64,000 nt of DNA, taken from Chloroflexota bacterium (lineage in GTDB: Bacteria; Chloroflexota; UBA11872). Both the position numbers and the translations under genes were made by a program. The notes beneath the pieces are model-generated. The model was not told the origin of the DNA, searched no databases, and saw only the letters and a list, made by a program, of their open reading frames with translations. Shown here in pieces: positions 26,401 through 32,830 of the stretch. The stretch's first letter is position 1. The number at the start of each line of letters is the position of its first letter. The DNA is taken from contig JAPOVQ010000030.1 in assembly GCA_026708035.1 (NCBI GenBank), positions 144,852 through 208,851 on the forward strand. Reading direction: 5' to 3'.

Positions 26401-26727
26401 GGTCTCCTCGTCGCTTGGGTCCTGCGCGATGGCGGGCGCCGGCTGGGCCGCCAGGGCAAGCGCGGTGACCGCCACCAGCAGCAGCCAGCAGGCTTTGGCT
26501 CGAAGCCCTCGCCTTGGCGCGTAGCACCGCTTCGGAACCCGGGGGTGGTTCAACGGCCGAGTCTCAATCGTCGTGGTCGGACCTTGATCCGGCACGCACG
26601 CGCGCAAGGATCGCGACGAATGTTCCAATTGGCGCCCGGCGGCCGGGTGTTGGCCTCCCGCGCCGTCATTCGCGCGGATAGCCGCATCGCCCGCACCGTC
26701 AGTCCGCCGTGCTTCGGTCGCGCCCAT
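23449..26727 (-). CDS. Exported PEP-synthase/pyruvate phosphate dikinase-like protein
   Basis: Up to 1092 residues. A hydrophobic signal ('ACWLLLVAVTALALA', about residues 79-93) and 'AIAQDPSDEETCEG' precede the mature protein. 'TLPQTPLSHVNLRAVQDGVP' (about 428-447) matches the swinging-histidine motif of PEP-utilising enzymes. 'FGVKAANVAEVRKLGF' (about 514) and 'RYRSSTNNEDLPGFNGAG' (about 642-659) mark the PPDK/PEP-synthase ATP-grasp domain. Next is a Gly/Asp-rich linker (about 845-890), then a beta-rich C-terminal domain. The His domain precedes the ATP domain, unlike PPDK. ATG 26725-26727 gives an 80-residue pre-signal extension; a TTG nearer the signal is possible. Export of an ATP-grasp enzyme is odd. 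Parts of the middle (25670-26040) are AT-richer. Confidence 0.78.
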   Translation of the reverse strand: MGATEARRTDGAGDAAIRANDGAGGQHPAAGRQLEHSSRSLRACVPDQGPTTTIETRPLNHPRVPKRCYAPRRGLRAKACWLLLVAVTALALAAQPAPAIAQDPSDEETCEGESFNTTPTVVTVTAVPIEATSTTDDYFVLFVTHDVDGDVVHQPVLVKRGEAGTTTLAENVAALPKERYRVEKYSISDPADVDGDCVDDLTELDDLGTKNPVNPAPVIQSSDGAVAIPDDSEFTALAFSEKFLKFVITETDNNHLGIYFIDSKTHQVHTAFLDAVDLSLGDVVLGDIEYNDSLIATDGSHGLYLYRIRTGSLGPNQYPLSVAQQVHALLAASVPLVTNNLGFHIQNNSLRYFQSDLTALRGSRIPLLFDEDVYEDRDFLPLNTGLSYGRLRVIDLDERPHPREIIVLEALPNNLPRVAGIITTLPQTPLSHVNLRAVQDGVPNAFIRNILDRPRIRRLDGHYVRLTVAPGGWSLQEATRAEVDAHYAASRPARTQTPKRDLSVKTITALSDIGFADFDAFGVKAANVAEVRKLGFPAGTVPNGFAIPFYFYDEFMSKTPLGEATLFGKRSGPEDEKFTLAADVKLIDAVKAILAHTKFQTDFDVQDEMLDDLRDAIKDADSPQWIIDALTAMHATFPEGQSLRYRSSTNNEDLPGFNGAGLYDSYTQHPDETEEDGIDKSLKQVFASLWNFRAFGEREFHRIDHLAAAMGVLVHPNYTDEMANGVAVSFDPSTGTYANYYVNTQLGEDLVTNPEAQSVPEEGALGSGGSYRVLATSNLVLPGELLLSEAQLSQLRRHLEAIHDHFEGLYNPAPGDPFAMEIEFKITSENVLAIKQARPWVFGHESGGSDGGDGSDDGGGDDGGGNGGGGGDGSGGGGSGGGGGGGGGGAPGPAPAPVTRQVVVGGTPSATATELSGNRLLIQRHDVPDADFELAIGAISADCARIGLAGVIRDGFLGQTYVVVRRDADGQIVRHWVAPDSPLVYQIPWPVVNTQYTLPVDVVSAIPMDDQCPQPNLLVRRFDGGDDRIFAYDAVLRQWRHVPDIPTFQALGFYWCNVTAADAAFFERITHGPAHPISATPARDDYPNCLTS

Positions 26728-26890
26728 TCCGCCCGAATCTTCTTGAATTCGGGATAGAGATAAATGATATCTTAGTGGTTTATGGCCCTGTCAAGTGAGC
26801 TGTTGGCGAGTTATGACCCATATAGTATGTGATGTTAAGTGATCATCTCTTCCAGACCATATCATCTGTGGACGCCCACCGCCGTTGGTT
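26690..26890. repeat. Divergent upstream module, copy 1
   Basis: This stretch between the exported dikinase-like gene and the first peptidase paralogue is similar to 32650-32830. Shared blocks in order include 'gcgcccat', 'cgcccgaatct', a 'gtggttta / gcggttta' segment, 'gtcaagtga', 'ttccag' and 'catatcatct / gcatcatct'. It is AT-rich in the middle and presumably holds the promoters of both flanking genes. The similarity extends a short way into both genes. Confidence 0.6.
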
Positions 26891-26918
26891 CGGCACCCAC
26901 GGTGAACGGAGTTGCACG

Positions 26919-29177
26919 GTGACGCCGCGTCTACCGCTGGGCACGCGGCGCGCCGCCACGCGCCTGGGCCTCACGCCGCTGGTGGTCGCCATGCTGACCG
27001 TCCTGGCCCCGGCGGCCGCCGCCCTCGACTGCGCGGGCATTGCCCTCGACGGCGGCTGCCTCTTCACCATCACCGGCGGCGATACCGAGGATCCCGACGA
27101 CGGCTTCGCCGTCACCAATGCCGACGACGTGCCGCTCTGGGACTTCGTCCAGGCGCGCGACCTCCAGGCCATCGGCTATCCCATCAGCCAGCGCTGGATC
27201 GACGGGCCCTTCACCCTCCAGGCCTTCCAGAAGGTGATCCTCCAGTGGCACCCCGGCAAGCAGCGCATGAACTACTACAACACCCTCGACGCGCTGGCCA
27301 ACCGCTATCCCGACGTCGAGCTGCCCAACGTCCCGCCCCACCAGGTCCTTGCGGAGGACCAGGGCGCGACCTTCGGCGCCATCATCCGCAACCATCTGGC
27401 GCTGCTGGACCAGAACCCGGCCATCAAGGAGCGGTTCCTCAGCGAGCCGGATTGGCTCAACCTCTACGGCCTCCCCATCCGCTACGAGGAACGCGAGGTC
27501 GACGGCCATCCCCAGGGCCTCCAAATTCTGCGCGCCCAGCGCACCGTGTTCGTCATCTGGAACGTGCCTGCGCCCGGCACCACCGTCGGCCGCGTCAACC
27601 TCCAGAACGTCCCCGACAAGGTCAAGCAGCTCAGCGACGTGATCATCCCGGACCGGGTGAAACAGCCCCTCTATGCGCCGCCGCCCGACGTCCTCCCGGC
27701 CATCGCCGAGCTGCCCTGGGCGCGGGATGGCCTGACCCTCGTCGAGCGCCACGCCGTCGACCGCCTGGTGCGCATGGCTCGTGACTTTCCCGATCTGTTT
27801 GCGTACCTCCTCTACGAGATCGATCTGCGTCGGCTACGCCACCCCAACGCACCCGACATCGCCCCCATCAGCCTGCCCCGTCCCCTGACCGCCGCCACTC
27901 TGGACGGCCTGCACCGCGCCGTCGAGATTGCCAGCCTCCCCTGGGTTCAGGACGGCCTCACCGATTTCGAGCATCTGGCCGCGCGGATTCTCTACGACTT
28001 CGCCTTCATTTTCCCCGCGACCGTGGAGGTGCTCCTAAAACGCCCGTGGCTCCACGATGGCATCAGCCCCGACGAACGGCACGTGCTTGATGGGTTAAAC
28101 TCCAGATTCTATTCCTCGGCGGTGAATCCCGGACCGCGGGCCGCGATTGACCGGCTCGGCGCCGATCTCATGGCCATGCCCTTGATGGATTCCATTGAGG
28201 GTTTTGAGGCGCAGGCGATCTTTACTTTATTCCGTTTCTCTGTGGATTACTTTGATAATGCGAGAGAGCTCGCCTTGTTACAACGGAACGTGGCATATCT
28301 CCTCTCGAAAGGTGGGCTTACGGACGAGCACGCGCTCATTCTCAAGATTCACGGAAATGCGATCCTTGACGGCATGACGGATCAAAACGATCCGCGGCTG
28401 CTCGACCAGTTTCTCGTCGATCCCGCCAGTCGCGGCATTACCATCGAGCGACGGCGGATCTCGCTGCCGCTGACCGGATCCGCGCTGCTGATCGTCCTCC
28501 GCTCGGTCCCGGTTTCCCCGCAGACGATGGATGTCTTCGAGCAAGCCGTTCGCGCCGTCGAGCACGTCATGGGGATACGGTTCCCGACCAACACCATCGG
28601 TGTCATCATTTCTCGGTATACGTTCAATACCGGGGGGGTGCCGTTCGTTAGCGTCTTTGCCGAGAGCTTTCGGGTTTCAGATACATCCAACTATTTGCGG
28701 AGCCTGTTTGCTCACGAATTGGCCCATCAGTTTTTTGCCGGAGATGCGCCGACTTGGGTAACCGAAGGCGCCGCGCGCTTCGTCCAGGTGCGAGCCGGTT
28801 TCCACGAACGGCCAGACCTCGACGAGTGGCGGTCGCATTGTCCCGTCGCCGGGCTGGCCGACATTTCCGAAAGCTTCTCGACTTGCAATTACAATCTTGG
28901 CGCCCTTATGTATCTGGATCTCTACGATGCGTTAGGCCATCACGAGTTTCATCGCGGATTCAGCAAACTGTATCGGATCCTCAATTTCTGGCAGATTCAA
29001 TATCATGCAAACCGGTGGGGCGACAAAACCCGGTTGGTCGATCGTTGTGACTTTTGCCAGCGAAAGGTTGGCGGCCTGTATCTGATGCGCCGCGCCTTCG
29101 TCGAGGGGGCCGACTCCGCGGCCGCGGACATCGCCAACCACATCATCACCCGCTGGTACTACGGCCCGCTGCAATAG
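26919..29177 (+). CDS. Exported HExxH metallopeptidase-like protein, paralogue 1
   Basis: About 752 residues from GTG 26919, which has 'ggag' seven bases upstream and begins just before the signal peptide ('LGLTPLVVAMLTVLAPAAAA'). An in-frame ATG at 26829 is an alternative. The mature part starts with 'LDCAGIALDGGCLFTITGGD', then 'DLQAIGYPISQRWIDGPFTL' and 'FQKVILQW', shared by all paralogues. About residue 597 is 'HELAHQFF', followed by 'WVTEGAARF'. This gives the HExxH plus downstream Glu of gluzincin (peptidase MA-like) zinc proteases. Unlike paralogues 2 and 3 it lacks the duplicated 'W..C..L.DIV..H.GN' cassette. It heads a tandem array. The natural substrate is unknown. Confidence 0.8.
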   Translation: MTPRLPLGTRRAATRLGLTPLVVAMLTVLAPAAAALDCAGIALDGGCLFTITGGDTEDPDDGFAVTNADDVPLWDFVQARDLQAIGYPISQRWIDGPFTLQAFQKVILQWHPGKQRMNYYNTLDALANRYPDVELPNVPPHQVLAEDQGATFGAIIRNHLALLDQNPAIKERFLSEPDWLNLYGLPIRYEEREVDGHPQGLQILRAQRTVFVIWNVPAPGTTVGRVNLQNVPDKVKQLSDVIIPDRVKQPLYAPPPDVLPAIAELPWARDGLTLVERHAVDRLVRMARDFPDLFAYLLYEIDLRRLRHPNAPDIAPISLPRPLTAATLDGLHRAVEIASLPWVQDGLTDFEHLAARILYDFAFIFPATVEVLLKRPWLHDGISPDERHVLDGLNSRFYSSAVNPGPRAAIDRLGADLMAMPLMDSIEGFEAQAIFTLFRFSVDYFDNARELALLQRNVAYLLSKGGLTDEHALILKIHGNAILDGMTDQNDPRLLDQFLVDPASRGITIERRRISLPLTGSALLIVLRSVPVSPQTMDVFEQAVRAVEHVMGIRFPTNTIGVIISRYTFNTGGVPFVSVFAESFRVSDTSNYLRSLFAHELAHQFFAGDAPTWVTEGAARFVQVRAGFHERPDLDEWRSHCPVAGLADISESFSTCNYNLGALMYLDLYDALGHHEFHRGFSKLYRILNFWQIQYHANRWGDKTRLVDRCDFCQRKVGGLYLMRRAFVEGADSAAADIANHIITRWYYGPLQ

Positions 29178-29180
29178 GCT

Positions 29181-29352
29181 GTGCGCCCCCTCGGCGTTCA
29201 ACACACTGACCGCCGACCGCTGCGGCGCCTCGGCCTCGCGGTCATCGTGCTCGGTCTCCTCGCGGCGTTTGTTCCGTCGGTCGGCGCGCTGGACTGTGAG
29301 GGCATCCCCCTCGACGACGGCTGTCTCTTCACCATCACCGGCGGCGACACCG
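29181..29352 (+). pseudogene. Truncated fourth peptidase paralogue (N-terminus only)
   Basis: Three bases after paralogue 1 stops, a GTG opens a frame with a signal peptide ('RLGLAVIVLGLLAAFVPSVG') and the family start 'ALDCEGIPLDDGCLFTITGG'. The frame breaks at the left inverted repeat of the IS481-type element (29353). The remainder of the gene is not found on the other side of the element, so insertion was followed by deletion or rearrangement. Confidence 0.85.
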
Positions 29353-30499
29353 TGTCCTCTTCCCGAGATGTAGCGACGGGTGGGGCTCATCTCGACGACC
29401 TCTGCGGCCACATTTTCGCAGCCCCAAGGACTTCGGCGGGAGTGCGGCCTTGCGTGCGGCGCCCGGTGTGGGCGCGGTCGTGGTTGTAGTACTGGAGATA
29501 CTGCGCCAGATCCCGGCGGAGGGCCGTGAAGCGGGGGATCAAGGCACGGGCGAAGGTGGGGCGGTAGCACTCCGCGAGGATGGTTTGGTGGACGCGCTCC
29601 ACGCAGCCGTTGCTCTCGGGCCGGCCCGCGCGGATCCGCGTGTGACGCACCCCGGCGTGGGCGAGGGCCTGCCGGAAGGTGGCGCTGGTGAACTCGCTGG
29701 CGTTGTCGGTGCTGACGCGCTGGAGCGGCCAGCCATGGCGGGCCAAGTCCGCGGCGACCTGCTGGGCTAAGGCCGCGGTGTGGCGGGCGGCGGGATTGCG
29801 CGGGGTGTTGTGGAGGGTGGCCCAGGTGTAGCTCGTGGCGACGTCAATGGCCGTGTACTGCCAGGTGCGTCCCCGAGAGCCCGTCAACTGGCCGACGTGG
29901 AAACAGTCCAGCTGGACCAGCTCGCCCGGCTGGGCGGCCTCGATATGGCGCACGGGCTCCGGGACGCGCGGGGGTGGCTCGGGCGGGGCCTGGTAGCCCG
30001 CGATCAGCCCCAGCCGCTTGGCGCGCGTATTGAGGCCCGCGCGGCGCAGCACGTTCCAGATGCCGTGCGGGCTGCGGCGGTGCCCACCCCACCGCGGGCG
30101 CCGCAACTCGGCCGCTAGCCGGTCGGGGCCCCACCCGGGATGGGCCAAGGCCACCGCCAGGATGTGCTGTTCCAACCACGGCGGCGTCCGTCACGGCGAC
30201 TGGGGCGGGCGCCGCTCGCGGGGGCGCAGGGCGTCCAGGCCCCACCGCTGCACGGGCTTGCGCCAGCGGTAATACGTCGACGGATGCACGCCCATGATGC
30301 GGCAGGCGGCGCGCACGTTGCCCAGCTCCTCGGCCAGCGCGAACAGGCGTAGCCGGAACCGGTGGAGTACGTCATCATGGGTCATGAGCGGTGCCTCGCT
30401 TCCATCTCATCGTTTGATCCCGATGAGATAAAGCGTGCACCGCTCTCTGGCGTCAGCCCAAACCGATGCCAGGTGTCGCGTCTCTTTGGGAAGAGGACA
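29353..30499. mobile_element. IS481-type insertion sequence with 12-bp inverted repeats
   Basis: The ends are 'tgtcctcttccc' at 29353-29364 and its exact complement at 30488-30499, with weaker similarity continuing inwards (tagcgac / gcgacac). The element is 1147 bp and carries a single DDE transposase reading on the minus strand, broken by a stop. No obvious target-site duplication is seen: the flanks do not match, in keeping with later rearrangement. A degraded relative lies near 46027-46550. Confidence 0.82.
29387..30385 (-). pseudogene. IS481-like DDE transposase interrupted by an in-frame TGA
   Basis: The N-terminal 64 codons (30385 to 30194) give a helix-turn-helix ('VRAACRIMGVHPSTYYRWRK'). 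An in-frame TGA at 30191-30193 follows, then five codons later the same frame continues to 29387. The second part has the rve/DDE core: 'LVQLDCFHVG' (first Asp), 'VSTDNASEFTS' (second Asp) and 'NGCVERVHQTI' (Glu). The three catalytic residues are intact, so a single nonsense change separates DNA-binding and catalytic halves. It could be dead, or read through or reinitiated at a TTG near 30175. IS481-family transposases are normally one uninterrupted frame. Confidence 0.85.
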
Positions 30500-30540
30500 C
30501 CTGCGCCGAATCAAGGCTCCCAGACCTGTAAACCTTCGTT

Positions 30541-30584
30541 GGAGCCCACACCCGGAGTTGAACCGGGGGCCTCGTCCTTACCAA
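30541..30584 (-). repeat. tRNA-Thr(GGU) 3' half fragment
   Basis: On the minus strand this 44-base stretch reads ttggtaagg (anticodon GGT), then the T-arm (ggttcaactcc) to the acceptor end 'gggctcc'. It matches the corresponding part at 41659-41702 with two differences. No 5' half follows. It looks like an integrase attachment scar or the left end of an older tRNA-Thr-targeting insert. Confidence 0.75.
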
Positions 30585-31184
30585 CTATTTTGCTGTCAGC
30601 GCTGAGGCACCCACCTGTAGACCTCGAGCGAAATGCATCAAATTATGGTGTGGTGGGCTTCCGGCGGTCATCTTGGTCGGCTCCGCGGGCCCGGGAACAC
30701 ACTCAGCCGACCCTCTTCAGGCAGAATTCACGCGCAGCGATCGCCGCCTGACCGGAGAATCGCTGCAAGAGCAATGTCCACCGCCGTCGCGTGCCATTGT
30801 CCCCTCCGCTTACTCGTTGTTGCGTTTGATCTCCCGAGCGTCGTGTGCGCACCTGACCGTGGTTCGGGAGTTCGCGAATTCGCCTCTCGCCGCCCTGGCC
30901 AACGACCACCTGACACGGGATTCCCGGTAGTCCTCTAAACGGGATCCTATTTTGTGCTGTGCTATTGCCGTCCCGGTGACGATCCCCGACGCCCCATCCG
31001 CCGAAGCCGCCCTCCGCGTGGCGATCCGGCTCGTCCTGTGCCACTGCCGCGCCACCCGCGCCCTCCGGCAGCTACGCCGTACTTCCAGGAGCGCTTGGCC
31101 GCCTTCGACCACTGGCTCGACGCCGCCGGCCTGCTCGCCCCACTGGATCGCTGCCGCCCGTCGCAGCCTCTCGTCTTCTGCAAG
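30585..31184. other. Noncoding stretch with no recognisable gene
   Basis: Between the tRNA-Thr fragment and the fibronectin-III gene's readable end no frame has a family match. A short plus-strand frame near 31085-31187 ('FQERLAAFDHWLDAAGLL') looks protein-like, but has no start or context and is not called. Confidence 0.4.
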
Positions 31185-32680
31185 TAGTCCAGCGTCATGC
31201 CGTCGCCATAGACCCTCGCGCGGAATCCAAACGCGGTCGCGCAGTTGAGCCCGTCCACCGTGTGGCCGGCGCCGGTGATGTCAGCCTTGGTCTCGGTCCA
31301 GTCGCCGGTAGTGCCCAGACGGTATTCCACGCGGTATTTTGCGGCGCCCGAAACGGCGTCCCAACTCGGCGGGACGCTATTCGTGGTCACCGTCCCGACC
31401 GTGAAGTTCTCGTGCGCGGGCGGCAGCGGGCAGCCGGCAGTCGTCGTCGTGGTGCTGGCCCACGCGACCCACTTGGCCTTATAGGTCGTGCCGTCGCTGT
31501 AGGCGCTGACCCTGAAGGTGTAGTCGGTGCCGCACTCAGGCTCCGTCACGTTGTACCAGGTGCCCGTAATGTTGCCGTCGTAGCCCACGATGTCGTATTT
31601 CGTGACGCCGCTCAGCGAGTCTCCCATGCCAGTTTGATGTTGCTCTTACCGTGCACGGTCACGTGGAACCCAGACGGCGCGGGCGGGGGGATCCAGTGTG
31701 TCCTCAGGAGTGGTCTTGTCTTCGGGTGGGTCGGTCCAATACCCGCAGCTGTCCGTACCGTTGCAGGCGTGGACGCGGAGCTTGTAACGCGTGTTCCACT
31801 CCAGCCCTGTATACCTCTTGCTTCGCGCCGACGGCCCCACCACCTCGACGTTGGTATAGGGCGGTTCTCCATCGCTGTCCCGCCAGAACTTCACCCCGAA
31901 ACCCGTCAGCGGCGTCCCGCCGTCGCTCGGCGTGCCCCATTCCGCTATAAGGACATTGGAGTCGTCTGACTCTCGGCTTAAGCTGACACTCGGCACGATC
32001 CCCGGGGTGCCCGCCCGCGCGGCCGCCCGCGCCGCCCCCACTCCCCGCATCGTCGTCTGCGTGGTCCGAATCCGCTCCCCTGACGCCGTGATCACAAACT
32101 CGGGCAGCGCCTCCACCGTCAAGCGTTGGCTGACCGACGCCTCGCTGTCACTGTCGCCCGCCCGGCGCACCTCCGCCGTCACCGTCGCCCCGCCCGGCGC
32201 GCAGGCGTACACGTGGAAGGTGAGGTCCTCGGTCGCCGCATCCGTCACTGTCGCCGTCTGCGACGACTCGCCGCACCCGCCGACCCCCAGCCTGGCGCGG
32301 TCGCTCGACACGATGACCTGGTACACCTCGATGGACGAGAGATTGGAGAGCTCCACCGGGAAGCTGTCGACGGTCAGGTGCATGGGATGCTCGCTCAGGT
32401 CGCGGATGCCAATCTCGGCCCCCGCCGCCTGCGCCACGCCGCCGACGACCGTGACACTCAGCAAGCCCACCGCGGCGAGAAGGGCCGCGGCAACGCGGAG
32501 CACCCGCCCCTGGCGCCGCAGGCGGCCGCCCGCCGTTTGCAGCCATTGGGCCTGGCGCCAGGCTCGCGTCGAAGGTTCCGATTGGTGATCGGCCGCCGGT
32601 AGTCGATCTCTCGCGCCGTTGGTCGGGTGCGCACCGTGACTGCCCGTACCGTCGTTCCGCCGTGGTTCGTTCGCGCCCAT
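31185..32680 (-). pseudogene. Exported fibronectin type III protein with two compensating frameshifts
   Basis: From ATG 32678-32680 it reads an N-terminal extension, a signal segment ('VLRVAAALLAAVGLLSVTVV') and a beta-rich region. Near 31990-31740 comes a fibronectin-III domain ('NVLIAEWGTPSDGGTPLTGF', 'YTGLEWNTRYKLRVHACNG'). Around 31690, at a run of six G, the frame shifts ('PPAPSGFHVTVHGKSNIKLA' in the next frame). Near 31625 it returns to the original frame ('GDSLSGVTKYDIVGYDG') and continues through a second domain to about 31185, after which the sequence is no longer protein-like. Either a pseudogene or sequence errors at the G run. Its first residues resemble those of the dikinase-like gene. 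Confidence 0.7.
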
Positions 32681-32830
32681 GACGCCCGAATCTCCCCGCC
32701 TCAGAGATAGAGGAGGATGATAAACTAGCGGTTTACAGCCTCGTCAAGTGATTCTTTAGCGAGATTTACTGATTTTACTCATGAGCTTGAGTGATTCACT
32801 TTTCCAGCCCGCATCATCTATGGACTATGG
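32650..32830. repeat. Divergent upstream module, copy 2
   Basis: Similar to 26690-26890. It lies between the fibronectin-III gene (minus) and peptidase paralogue 2 (plus) in the same divergent arrangement. The conservation spans the intergenic AT-rich centre and the first codons of both genes, which suggests duplication of a whole promoter block rather than of one gene. Confidence 0.6.
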
